Shown here: positions 28,833 through 37,598 of the stretch, in pieces
How positions within the stretch are numbered: position 1 is the stretch's first letter
Layout: each line of letters begins with the position of its first letter
From: Pseudonocardia sp. CNS-139
Lineage (GTDB): Bacteria > Actinomycetota > Actinomycetes > Mycobacteriales > Pseudonocardiaceae
Reading direction: 5' to 3'
NCBI GenBank assembly: GCA_001942415.1
Contig: MKJX01000179.1
Location: 1 to 64,000 of the forward strand
Length of the DNA stretch: 64,000 nucleotides
Notes under the pieces: generated by a model
The model's input: only the letters and a program-made list of their open reading frames with translations
What the model was told of the DNA's origin: nothing
Database searches by the model: none
Position numbers and translations under genes: made by a program

Positions 28833-30354
28833 CACATCACGGCTCCCAGCTGCCACGGAACGAACTCCTCCTGCCCGAAACCGAGCTCCTCGCTGAGCGT
28901 CCTCCGCCCGGACGCGGTCTCCAGGACCAGCCGGAAGAGCCGCTCCCCCACGGAGTCCACGGACTCCCCGCGGGAGAGCACCACCCCGCAGTCGATGTCC
29001 ATGTCGCCGGCCATGTGCTCGTACATCGGGGTGTTGGTGGCGAGCTTGAGGCTGGGCGTCGGCTTGCAGCCGAGCACCGAGCCGCGGCCCGTCGTGAAGC
29101 ACATGACGGTCGCCCCGCCCGCGACGATCCCCGTGACGGACACCGGGTCGTAGCCCGGCGTGTCCATGAACGTGAACCCCTTCGCGGTGACGCGCTCGGC
29201 GTACTCGTAGACGCCGGTGAGGTTCGTGGTGCCGCCCTTCGCGACGGCGCCGAGCGACTTCTCCAGGATCGTGGTGAGCCCGCCTGCCTTGTTGCCCGGC
29301 GACGGGTTGTTGTCCATCGACCCGTTGTTGATCTCAGTGTAGTGCTCCCACCAGCGGATCCGCTCGACCAGCTTGTCCGCGACGGCCGGGTCGACGCGCG
29401 GCGGGTGAGCAGGTGCTCGGCCCCGTAGATCTCCGGGGTCTCGCCGAGCACCGCGGTGCCGCCGTGGCGCACGAGGAGGTCGACGGCCGCGCCGAGCGCC
29501 GGGTTGGCCGTGATGCCGGAGTAGGCGTCCGAGCCGCCGCAGTTGAGCCCGAGCACCAGCTCGCTCGCCGGCACGGTCTCCCGCTTCACGTCGTTCGCCT
29601 GCGGCAGCATGGCCTGCAGCGCCGCGACGCCCGCACGCACGGTGGCGACCGTGCCGCCCTGCTCCTGGATCGTCATCGTGGCGACCGGGCGGGACGGGTC
29701 GAGCCGCCAGCCCTCGGACACGCCCTTGATCTGGTTGACCTCGCAGCCCAGCCCGAGCAGCAGGAACCCGGCGAAGTTGGGGTGCTCGGCGTACCCGGCC
29801 AGCGTGCGGCGCAGCACCGCGATGCCCTCGCCGTCGTCGGCCATCCCGCAGCCGGTGCCGTGGGTCAGCGCCACCACGCCGTCGACGTTCGGGAACGCGT
29901 CGAGCAGGCCGGGCCTGCGGAACTGGTCGGCGATCATCTTCGCGGCCGTGGCCGAGCAGTTCACCGACGTGAGGATGCCCAGGTAGTTGCGGGTGGCGAC
30001 GCGCCCGTCCGCGCGCACGATGCCCTGGAACGTCGCCCGCTCCGCCTCCGGCACGTACCGCGTCTCGGTGACGTCGGCGCCCACCGCGTAGTCCCGTTCG
30101 AACGCCTGGAACGCCGTGTTGTGCGTGTGCACGTGGTCGCCGGGGGCGATCGGGCCGGTCGCGAACCCGATGATCTGGTTGTACTTGCGCACCGGCTCGC
30201 CCGCGGCGATGTCCGCGACGGCGATCTTGTGCCCGCTCGGCACGTCCGCGCGCAGCGTCACCCCCGCCACCTCGCTGCCGGCGGCCAGCGCCTGGGCCGC
30301 CACCACGACGTTGTCGGCCGCGTGCAGCCGGACGGTGACATCGCTGCTGGTCAC
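28832..30354 (-). CDS. UxaA-family altronate/galactarate-type dehydratase
   Basis: The N-terminal SAF domain ([20 protein letters not shown], then GDHVHTHN) is fused to the large UxaA catalytic domain with [35 protein letters not shown] and [15 protein letters not shown]. Family members dehydrate aldonic or aldaric acids to 2-keto-3-deoxy products with a metal cofactor. A missing G near 29405 breaks the frame before [19 protein letters not shown]. About 507 residues is normal. The GTG start overlaps the LarA-like gene's stop. A second dehydratase of another family occurs in the same operon, so two different acids or steps are likely. Confidence 0.85.
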
Positions 30355-31656
30355 GGCCACGGCAGCAGCCGCCCGTCGGCGTCGAACGCCATCGACGCGG
30401 CCTCGCCGGTGACCTCCAGCGTGGGGTCCGCGTCGACGGCGGCCCGCAGCGACTCGGAGACGAGCAGGTGCTCCAGGTTCAGCGTGTTGGGCATCCGCAC
30501 CAGCGTGACGGCGGCCGGGTCGGCCTGCCCGCAGGTCAGCACGGCCGCGGCGATCGCGTCCCGGTCGGTGGGCATCGCCATCGGGATCTGCGCACGCTGC
30601 GGCCCGCCCAGCCCGGACGTCATCGCGTTGATGTAGAGGCTGCGCAGGTCGATCCGCTCCAGCACGCGGAACGGGACGTAGTCGGCCAGCCCCACGCCGA
30701 CCGCGTTGCCGTGCGAGGCGTCGCTGATGTCGAGCACCGCGATGTTGCGGATGCGCGGGCGGTCGAACTCGGCGCTGCCGCGGATCATCATCCGGCCGAT
30801 GACGTTGGTGTCCATGCCGGCGCCGGAGTAGTTCTTGCCCAGCTCGTCCACCACGGCCACGTCGACGTCGTCGAACGGGAGCCGGGCCATGCGCCGCTTG
30901 GGTCGGCGAGCAGCGCGGTCTCCACGGGCCCGCCGACGTCCTCGCCGCGACGAGCTCGATGCGGGCCGCGCGGTCGTAGGCGTTCTCGACGATCGCGAGG
31001 CCGCCGAGGATCTTGCCGGTCTCCACGATCCGCTTCGCGACGGCCGGCACCCAGACGGCCAGGTTGGCCGGGCCGTACCGGTGGATGCCCTCGGCGCCGC
31101 GGCGCTTGCCCAGCCCGATCGCGATGATCTTGGCGAGGCCGCTCTCGATGTCGCCGCGGAAGTCGGTGTGCGCCTTGACCCGGTTGATCGCGAGCACGCC
31201 GTCGGCCTTGGCCGCGTTGGCGTCCAGGTGCACCGCCGGGCCGTCGGGCAGCCGGTCGATCTCGACCGTCTCCATCGTCGCCCTGATGGGCATCCCGACG
31301 CTCTGCCCGGTGATGCCCAGGTCGGCGAGCAGCTGCACCTGGCCCTCGGCCGTCGCGCCGCCGTGCGAGCCCATGGCCGGCACGACGAACGGCTCGGCGC
31401 CGGCCGCGCGCAGCCACTCCCCCGCCGCGCGCACGACGGCCGGCTTGTCGTGGATGCCGCGGCTGCCCGCCGTGATCGCCACGGTCATGCCCGGGCGGAT
31501 GCGGGCGCGCAGCGGCTCCAGCGCGGCGGCCGTGGTCGCGGCGACGTCCTCGACCTTCGCGGGGTCGAAGCGCTGCCGGACGGGCACCAGCCGCGGGAAC
31601 GGCACGTCGAACGTCAGCTCGCGGACGGCCTCGAACGGGCCGAGGTGCGCGCTCAC
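30351..31656 (-). CDS. LarA-like nickel-dependent racemase/epimerase (DUF2088)
   Basis: LarA enzymes use the nickel-pincer nucleotide to racemise or epimerise 2-hydroxy acids by hydride transfer. This protein of about 434 residues has the N-terminal DUF2088 domain with [19 protein letters not shown] and the block [21 protein letters not shown]. The latter parallels the LarA segment carrying the cofactor-binding lysine and a histidine. A break near 30900 shifts the C-terminal domain ([17 protein letters not shown]). The GTG start overlaps the pdxA2 stop. It sits among sugar-acid genes and a few kilobases from larC, larB and larE, so a sugar acid is a better substrate guess than lactate. Confidence 0.75.
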
Positions 31657-32664
31657 GACGCGGCTCCCGACGCGGCCCGGGCGGCGAGCCGGGCGGCGGC
31701 CATCGACGCGCCGACCGTGACCGCCTCGACCAGCGAGTCGGCGCTCGCCTTGCCGGTGCCGGCGATGTCGAACGCCGTGCCGTGGTCGACGCTCGTGCGC
31801 ACGATCGGCAGCCCGATCGTCGCGTTCACGCCGGTCTCGAACCCGAGCACCTTCACCGCGATGTGGCCCTGGTCGTGGAACATCGCGATCGTCACGTCGA
31901 AGTCGCCGCGACCGCGCGGCCGAAGAGCGTGTCGGCCGGCCACGGGCCGCTGGCGTCGATGCCCTCGGCCTTGGCCCGCTCGATCGCCGGGATGATCGTC
32001 TGCTGCTCCTCGTCGCCGAAGAGACCGCCCTCGCCGGCATGCGGGTTCAGCCCCGCGACCGCGACGGACGGGCGCTCCATGCCCATGTCGCGCAGCGCCT
32101 TGTGGGCGAGCCGGATCGTGGTGAGCACCCGCTCGGTGGTGACCTTCTCCAGCATCTTGCGGATGCCGACGTGCGTGGTCACGTGCACCACCCGCAGCTT
32201 GTGGGCGGTGAGCATCATCGCGAAGTCCGGGGTGCCGGTGAGCTCGGCGAGGATCTCCGTGTGGCCCGGGTAGGGGTGCCCGGCCAGCGCGATGGCCTCC
32301 TTGTTGAGCGGCGCGGTGACGATGCCGTCGATCTCGCCGGCCAGCGCCAGCTCGACCGCCTTCGCCACCCCCTCGAACGCGATCTGGCCGGCCTCGGCCG
32401 AGAGCGTCCCGACCGGGACCCGCACGTCGGAGGCCACGTTGACCACGTCGAGCGTGCCGGGCGCGAACCGGGCCTCGCCGGGCGCCGCCACGACGTTCAG
32501 CTCGGGCGCGTCGGGCACGACCTCGGCCGCCGCGCGCAGCGCCGTCACGCTGCCGATCGCGACGAGCCGGGCCACTCCGACGCGCGGGTCGCTGCCGCCT
32601 TGAGGACGACCTCGGGCCCGATCCCGGCCGGGTCGCCGACCGTCAGGCCGAGTACGGGGTTCAT
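31653..32664 (-). CDS. PdxA2-type 4-phospho-hydroxyacid dehydrogenase
   Basis: The protein belongs to the 4-hydroxythreonine-4-phosphate dehydrogenase family: GDPAGIGPE, the metal-ligand histidines in [19 protein letters not shown] and [11 protein letters not shown]. Paired with a DUF1537 kinase, such enzymes are PdxA2, which oxidise 4-phospho-threonate or 4-phospho-erythronate, with decarboxylation giving dihydroxyacetone phosphate. Missing G residues near 32583 and 31918 split the gene; total length is about 337 residues. ATGA overlap with the kinase gene upstream and GTGA overlap with the LarA-like gene downstream place all three in one transcript. Confidence 0.85.
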
Positions 32665-33779
32665 GCGTTCGCCTCCAGTGCCGCTTCTGCCGCATCGATC
32701 GCTTCCGCGGCGCGCAGCAGTGCGTCGCGCGCCCCGAAGCCGCCGGACTTCGTCACGACGGGAACCCGCAGGTCACCCGCCACCAGCTCGCCGATCGGCA
32801 GCCCCTCGGCCACCTCGCCGAGCACGCGCATCTCGGTCGCGCCCAGCGCGGTCGCCACCGCGAGCGCGGTGGTGCCGCCGGTGAGCACCAGACCGGCCCC
32901 GGGCGCCGCGGCGAGCACGGCGACCGCCGTGCGCGCGAGCCCGGCGGCGAGCGCGGCCGCGGCCGGGCCCTCCGGCTCGACCTCACCGTCCGGCTCGCAG
33001 GCCAGCACCACCCGCCGGCCGGCCGCCAGCGCGGCGGCCGCCACCGCGACGGCCGCCGGCCCGGCCAGCACGACCTGGGCGCCCGCCGACTCCAGCTCGG
33101 CCACCTGGGCCCGGGTGACCGGGTGCGGGGTGCCGGCGACGACCAGCACGGCCGTCGCGGGGGCCGGGACCGCGGCGCCGCAGGGCTGCGGCACCAGCAC
33201 GTCGGCCAGCGCGCGGGACAGGCCGCCGGAGCCGACCGCGACCCGGCCGGCGCCGACCAGCGCGTGCGCGACCGCGACGAGGTCCTCGTGCGTCTCGGCG
33301 TCGACGACCTCGACACCGGCCGGAAAGTGGGCCGCGACCTGCGGTTCCGTCTGCCGCCCGTGCACGGACAGGACACCGTCGCGGACCGTGCGGCCCTGGC
33401 CCGGGAACGCGGGGGTGGCCACCGCGCCGGGCGCGGGCCACGCGGCGAGCGCGCCTTCCACGTCGGCGCGGACCTGCCCGCGGAGCACCGAGTCGATCTT
33501 GACGAAGAGCCGCTGCGCGCCGCGGTCGCGCATCCGCCCGACGGCCGCCCGCGTGCGTGCGGCGGCCTCGGCGGCCGGGCGCGAGCGGTTGTCGGTGAGC
33601 ACGGCGAGCACCTCGGCATCCGGGGCCGCCTCCGTCAGTGCGACCGCGACCGTCAGGCCGCGGACGGCGAAGGGAGCGGCGGCGTCGGCCGCGCCCGTCA
33701 GGTCGTCGGCGACCACGCCCAGGCGAACGGCACCCGCGGTGGCCACGGCGGCGACGACCTCCTCAGACGAGCTGCGCAC
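32661..33779 (-). CDS. Four-carbon acid-sugar kinase family protein (DUF1537)
   Basis: These kinases phosphorylate C4 sugar acids such as threonate or erythronate at O-4. The N-terminal substrate-binding domain starts RLGVVADDLTGAADAAAPF and has FVKIDSVLRGQVRADVEGAL. The C-terminal nucleotide-binding domain has LVLTGGTTALAVATALG and VTKSGGFGARDALLRA. The frame is unbroken and 372 residues is somewhat short for the family. It is the first gene of the catabolic transcript and lies just downstream of a candidate GntR operator. The partner pdxA2 overlaps its stop codon. Confidence 0.87.
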   Translation of the reverse strand: MRSSSEEVVAAVATAGAVRLGVVADDLTGAADAAAPFAVRGLTVAVALTEAAPDAEVLAVLTDNRSRPAAEAAARTRAAVGRMRDRGAQRLFVKIDSVLRGQVRADVEGALAAWPAPGAVATPAFPGQGRTVRDGVLSVHGRQTEPQVAAHFPAGVEVVDAETHEDLVAVAHALVGAGRVAVGSGGLSRALADVLVPQPCGAAVPAPATAVLVVAGTPHPVTRAQVAELESAGAQVVLAGPAAVAVAAAALAAGRRVVLACEPDGEVEPEGPAAAALAAGLARTAVAVLAAAPGAGLVLTGGTTALAVATALGATEMRVLGEVAEGLPIGELVAGDLRVPVVTKSGGFGARDALLRAAEAIDAAEAALEANA

Positions 33780-33820
33780 CCGACCCTAGGTGCGGGCACA
33801 CCCGCCGTCAACGACTCTCC

Positions 33821-33837
33821 TCTGATGTCAGACCAGA
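33821..33837. promoter_or_regulatory. Palindromic candidate operator of the sugar-acid operon
   Basis: TCTGATGTCAGACCAGA is a near-palindrome (TCTGRT.T on both strands) located about 45 bases upstream of the kinase start. Its size and TG-T...A-CA layout fit FadR-type GntR operators. A related TGATGTC-AGA core recurs at 25148-25158, between the divergent transporter and dehydrogenase genes. Binding by the GntR protein encoded at 22965 is inferred. Confidence 0.45.
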
Positions 33838-33839
33838 GA

Positions 33840-33905
33840 CCCCGTTGCAGCAAAGCCACCCTCATGCCGGGTCGCTGCGTGAGGGTGGCTTTGCTGCAAG
33901 CGGGG
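33840..33905 (-). terminator. Strong hairpin at the 3' end of larC
   Basis: Arms of about 27 bases (33840-33866 and 33878-33905) pair over a perfect 20-base core (TTGCAGCAAAGCC... with ...GGCTTTGCTGCAA), leaving a loop of about 11 bases. The element includes the larC stop codon. It should terminate the larEBC transcript before the kinase operon and so separate cofactor-synthesis and catabolic transcripts. Confidence 0.7.
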
Positions 33906-35016
33906 CGGCCGCCAGCGCCTGCCGGGCGACCTCACGGAGCGGGAGGTCCAGGGCCGCGGCGGCGACCTCGACGTCGTCGTGCTCGGGCTTCGCACCCCAC
34001 GGACCGTGCTTGACCCGCACCGCGTGCCCGCCGACGTCCACGGTGCTGGTGTGCCGCGGCAGCGCCGTGCGGTCCACGGTGGTGCGGCGCAGCCCGAGGC
34101 TGCCGGTCTCGGCCAGCACGATCCGCTCGCAGTCCGCCGCCCGCTCGGACGCCGCGAGCACGTGCACGGTGTGCGCCGGCCGGCCCTTCTTCATGACGAT
34201 CGGCGTGAGCCACGCGTCGGCGGCGCCGGCCGCGAGCAGCCGGGCGACCAGGTGGCCGAGCACCTCGCCGGTGACGTCGTCGACGTTCGTCTCCAGCAGC
34301 GTCATCGGGGCGCTGCGCCCGGCGGGCTCGCCGAGCAGCGCCTGCAGCACGTTGGCCCGGCCGGCCGGGTCGCGCCCGCCCGCCCCGTAGCCGACGCCGC
34401 GCAGCGCCATGGCCGGCACCGGCCCGAACCGCGCGTCCATCGCGACGAGCAGCGCCGCGCCCGTCGGCGTCACGGTCTCGCCGACGCCGGCCCCCGTGAC
34501 CGGCGCGTGGGCCGCGGCCAGCAGCGCGGCCGTGGCCGGCGCGGGCACCGGCAGCACGCCGTGGCGGGTCTCGACCGTGCCCGAACCGAGCGCGATCGGC
34601 CCGCAGTGCACCTCGGTCACGCCGAGCAGGTCCAGCGCCGCGGCCACCCCGACGGTGTCCACCACGGTGTCCAGCCCGCCGATCTCGTGCAGGTGCACCT
34701 CGTCGACGGGGACGCCGTGGATGCCGGCCTCGACCTCGGCGATGGCCCGCACGGCGCGCGCCGCGACGCCGACGTCCCCGACCCGCGCGAGCAGCTCGGC
34801 GGCGTGGCGCTCGGTCGCCGTGTCGGTCACGGTGACAACCGCCCGGGTGGCGCCGATCCCTGCGCGCGTCACCCGCTCGGCGGACAGCTGCCAGCCGTCG
34901 AGGCCCGTGCGCGCGACCGCAGCGCGCACGCCGTCGAGCGGGGCGCCGAGGTCGAGCAGCGCGCCCAGCAGCATGTCGCCCGAAGCCCCGCTGACGGGGT
35001 TGAACCAGACGATCAC
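33862..35016 (-). CDS. larC: Nickel insertion protein for nickel-pincer nucleotide
   Basis: LarC inserts nickel into the bis-thiocarboxylated pyridinium nucleotide, using CTP, to complete the LarA cofactor. The N-terminus WFNPVSGASGDMLLGALLD, the block VHLHEIGGLDTVVDTVGVAA and the C-terminal ETNVDDVTGEVLGHL are family hallmarks (DUF111). The gene is one uninterrupted frame of 384 residues; in some lactobacilli larC is split and needs programmed frameshifting. The GTG start overlaps the larB stop (GTGA). The stop codon lies inside a strong hairpin. Confidence 0.92.
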   Translation of the reverse strand: MIVWFNPVSGASGDMLLGALLDLGAPLDGVRAAVARTGLDGWQLSAERVTRAGIGATRAVVTVTDTATERHAAELLARVGDVGVAARAVRAIAEVEAGIHGVPVDEVHLHEIGGLDTVVDTVGVAAALDLLGVTEVHCGPIALGSGTVETRHGVLPVPAPATAALLAAAHAPVTGAGVGETVTPTGAALLVAMDARFGPVPAMALRGVGYGAGGRDPAGRANVLQALLGEPAGRSAPMTLLETNVDDVTGEVLGHLVARLLAAGAADAWLTPIVMKKGRPAHTVHVLAASERAADCERIVLAETGSLGLRRTTVDRTALPRHTSTVDVGGHAVRVKHGPWGAKPEHDDVEVAAAALDLPLREVARQALAAAPLAAKPPSRSDPA

Positions 35017-35696
35017 CTCGGCGCCGGCCGGGTGGCCATGCGGTGCGCGGCCATCGCGGCGCCGAACCCCGAGTCGATGTTGACGACCACCACGCCCGCC
35101 GCGCACGAGGTCAGCATCGCGAGCAGCGGCGTCACCCCCTCCAGCGCCGCCCCGTACCCGACGGACGTCGGCACCGCGATCACCGGGCACCCCACCAGCC
35201 CGCCGACCACACTCGGCAGCGCGCCCTCCATGCCGGCCACGCAGATCACGGCGTCGGCGGCGCGCAGCTCGTCGGTCTCGGCGAGCAGCCGGTGCAGCCC
35301 GGCCACGCCCACGTCGCGCAGCTCGTGCACGTCGAGCCCGAGCGCCCGCGCGACGGCGGCGGCCTCGGCCGCGACCGGCCAGTCCGACGTGCCGGCCGAC
35401 GCGACCACCACCCGGAACGCCCGCCCCGACGCCGGGCGCCAGACCAGCAGCCGGGCCGTCCCGTCGTACGCGGAGCCGGGGACCTCGGCCGCCACGGCCG
35501 CCGCCACCGCCGGCTCCACCCGCGTGACCAGCACCGGGCCCTCGTTCGCCGCGAGCAGCGACCGCACCACACCGACCACGTGCCCGACCGTCTTGCCCGG
35601 CCCGTAGACCACCTCGGGCAGCCCCATCCGGGCCTCCCGGTCGGTGTCCGGCCGGGCGTACCCGAGATCCTCGAACCCCGTCATGTCCGCCGTCAT
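35013..35696 (-). CDS. larB: Pyridinium-3,5-biscarboxylic acid mononucleotide synthase
   Basis: LarB carboxylates and hydrolyses nicotinic acid adenine dinucleotide, the first step of nickel-pincer cofactor synthesis. The C-terminal PurE-like domain is clear: VVASAGTSDWPVAAEAAAVA, CVAGMEGALPSVVGGLVGCP and VGYGAALEGVTPLLAML. The short N-terminal segment GLPEVVYGPGKTVGHVVGVV is also typical. Length 227 residues, no frame break. The ATG overlaps the larE stop and the end overlaps the larC start, so the three cofactor genes form one tight transcript. Confidence 0.92.
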   Translation of the reverse strand: MTADMTGFEDLGYARPDTDREARMGLPEVVYGPGKTVGHVVGVVRSLLAANEGPVLVTRVEPAVAAAVAAEVPGSAYDGTARLLVWRPASGRAFRVVVASAGTSDWPVAAEAAAVARALGLDVHELRDVGVAGLHRLLAETDELRAADAVICVAGMEGALPSVVGGLVGCPVIAVPTSVGYGAALEGVTPLLAMLTSCAAGVVVVNIDSGFGAAMAAHRMATRPAPR

Positions 35697-36547
35697 GCCC
35701 GGCCGGGCATCCCCAGCAGCACGTTCATCCGGCCGCTGGCGAAGCCCTGCATGTCGAGCGCGCAGAAGTCGAACCCGGCGGCGCGCACGCCCGCGTCCAG
35801 CTCGGCGCGCAGCCCGGCTGCGCGCGCCACGTCCGCGGCGGGCACCTCGACCCGCGCGACGGACCCGCCGCCGTGCGTCCGCACCCGGCAGACCGCGAAG
35901 CCCAGCGCCCGCACGGCCTCCTCGGCGCGTTCCACCTTGCGCAGCACCTCGGCCGTCACCGGGTCGCCGTACGCCACCCGGGACGCGAGGCAGGCCGCGG
36001 CCGGCTTCTCCGCCGTGACCAGGCCCAGCTCCGCGCTCACCGCCCGCACCTCGGCCTTGCCGAACCCGGCGTCCAGCAGCGGGGCGATCGCGCCACGCTC
36101 GGCCGCGGCGCGCTGGCCCGGCCGGTGGTCGCCCAGGTCGTCGAGGTTGGTGCCCAGCGCGATCCGCGCCCCGGAGATCGCCGCGAGCGGCGCCAGCGCG
36201 TCGAAGAGCGCCGACTTGCAGTGGTAGCAGCGGTCCCCGCCGTTCGCGACGTACTCCGGCCGGTCCAGCTCGTCGGTCGCCACCTCGACGTGCGCGATCC
36301 CGCGGGCCGCCGTGAACGCCCGCGCGGCCGCCCGCTCGCTGCGCGGCAGGCTCGCCGACACCGCCGTCACCGCGACGGCCCGCTCACCCAGCACCTCGGC
36401 GGCCACGGCCGCGACGAGCGCCGAGTCCACCCCTCCGGAGTACGCGACGAGCAGCCGCGACTCCGTGCGCAGCCGCGCGCGCAGGGCGTCGAGCAGGTCG
36501 GAGACCGGTGGGCCCGGCCGTTCGGTGTCCACCACACCAGTGCTCAC
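35693..36547 (-). CDS. larE: ATP-dependent sacrificial sulfur transferase
   Basis: LarE adenylates the biscarboxylated nucleotide and transfers sulfur to it. The PP-loop SGGVDS (residues 37-42), a CYHCK motif (C107 and C110) and the block PAAACLASR (C186) are visible. C186 aligns with the sacrificial cysteine of known LarE proteins, which is converted to dehydroalanine. The extra CxxC could instead hold an iron-sulfur cluster, as in catalytic homologues; the sequence alone cannot decide. It is the first gene of larE-larB-larC and is read from a GTG at 36547 (284 residues). The rsbV-like gene is divergent. Confidence 0.92.
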   Translation of the reverse strand: MSTGVVDTERPGPPVSDLLDALRARLRTESRLLVAYSGGVDSALVAAVAAEVLGERAVAVTAVSASLPRSERAAARAFTAARGIAHVEVATDELDRPEYVANGGDRCYHCKSALFDALAPLAAISGARIALGTNLDDLGDHRPGQRAAAERGAIAPLLDAGFGKAEVRAVSAELGLVTAEKPAAACLASRVAYGDPVTAEVLRKVERAEEAVRALGFAVCRVRTHGGGSVARVEVPAADVARAAGLRAELDAGVRAAGFDFCALDMQGFASGRMNVLLGMPGRA

Positions 36548-36704
36548 GCGTCGCACTGTAGGTGTGGCGGACGGCGAGCCACCAGCGGTGTTGCGCCACA
36601 CCGGGGTACGGTCCGGCCCCGGGAGCGGCCAATCCCGACACGAATGACCGGCCGTCCGCCGCGTGATCCGGCGGGCACGAACGTGCTCCGCGGAGGTGAT
36701 CACG

Positions 36705-37091
36705 ATGCCCGAGCCCCGGACCGACCTCGACGCCGCCCGGCGCCGGCTGCTCGACACCGACTTCGCCCGGCCGCTCCCGGACACGGTGGTGCTGACCGTG
36801 CGTGGTGAGATCGACACGCTCACCGCGCCCGCCTTCACCGCCGCCGTCACGGAGCTGGCCGACACGCCCGAGCCGACGCTCGTCGTCGATCTCACGGGCG
36901 TGCGCTTCCTCGCGTCCAGCGGCCTCGCCGTGCTGATCAACGCGGCGCACCGGGTGGAGACGCGCGGGAGCCGGCTGCGCCTGGTGGCCGTCACCCGGGC
37001 GGTCCTGCGGCCGTTGGAGATAACGGGCACGGAACAGCTCTTCGATCTGCACGCCGACCTCGCGTCGGCGCTGGCCGGTGGCAGCGATTGA
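36705..37091 (+). CDS. Anti-sigma factor antagonist (RsbV-like, STAS)
   Basis: This 128-residue STAS protein has VLTVRGEIDTLTAPAFTAAV and VVDLTGVRFLASSGLAVLIN, with a Ser-Ser phosphorylation site. It directly precedes an RsbW-like kinase and a sigma factor gene, the classical partner-switching arrangement. An unusually strong Shine-Dalgarno, GGAGGTGATCACG before the ATG at 36705, fixes the start. An upstream GGGTAC (36604-36609) preceded by GGTGTT resembles a SigB/SigF -10/-35 pair, though the spacing looks short. That would mean autoregulation. Confidence 0.87.
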   Translation: MPEPRTDLDAARRRLLDTDFARPLPDTVVLTVRGEIDTLTAPAFTAAVTELADTPEPTLVVDLTGVRFLASSGLAVLINAAHRVETRGSRLRLVAVTRAVLRPLEITGTEQLFDLHADLASALAGGSD

Positions 37092-37157
37092 TCCGCGCCC
37101 GCGGCGGGTAGCAAGATGGGCAATCCGCGCACCGAACTCGGAAGGAGACCCGGCAGC

Positions 37158-37598
37158 GTGACCGACCTGGACTCCCCCTCCCCCGCCGAGACCTTCGACG
37201 GGGCGTCCACCGTGGAGATCCGGACGTCGGCGAGTGCCGCGTTGATCCCGACGATCAGGGCCGTCGCGTCCGACCTGGCCGCCCGGGCGGACTTCGACCT
37301 CGACGCCATCTCCGACCTGAGGATGGCCGTCGACGAGGCGTGCGCCACGCTCGTCGACGTGGCCGCCCCGACGTCGTCGCTGCGCTGCACGTTCCTCGTG
37401 CGGCCGGAGCGGATCGAGGTGCACGCGCAGGTCGAGACGAAACACGCCGACGCGGTCGTCTCCACCGACACCTTCGGCTGGCGGGTGCTGCAGACGCTCG
37501 CCGACGAGGTCAGCGTGCTGCACCGGCCCGGCGGCGACGGCGCGGCACCCACGGTGGGCATCCGTCTCGACAAGCGGTCCGGCGACGCACCGCGGTGA
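37158..37598 (+). CDS. RsbW-like anti-sigma factor kinase
   Basis: This 146-residue GHKL-fold protein has EIRTSASAALIPTIRAVASD, the N-box DLRMAVDEACATLVDV and the C-terminal DTFGWRVLQTLADEV. It should hold the downstream sigma factor inactive and phosphorylate STAS antagonists. The canonical ATP-lid glycines are weakly developed, as in mycobacterial UsfX. A GAAGGAG site precedes the GTG start at 37158. Its stop overlaps the sigma factor GTG (GTGA), which suggests translational coupling and matched stoichiometry. Confidence 0.87.
   Translation: MTDLDSPSPAETFDGASTVEIRTSASAALIPTIRAVASDLAARADFDLDAISDLRMAVDEACATLVDVAAPTSSLRCTFLVRPERIEVHAQVETKHADAVVSTDTFGWRVLQTLADEVSVLHRPGGDGAAPTVGIRLDKRSGDAPR

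Noticed and set aside
28837-32040. A single 1067-codon frame seeming to fuse PdxA2, LarA-like and UxaA-like segments
   Set aside because: The frame is continuous only because single-base errors remove or bypass the stops; overlapping GTGA start/stop pairs at 30351 and 31653 mark separate genes.
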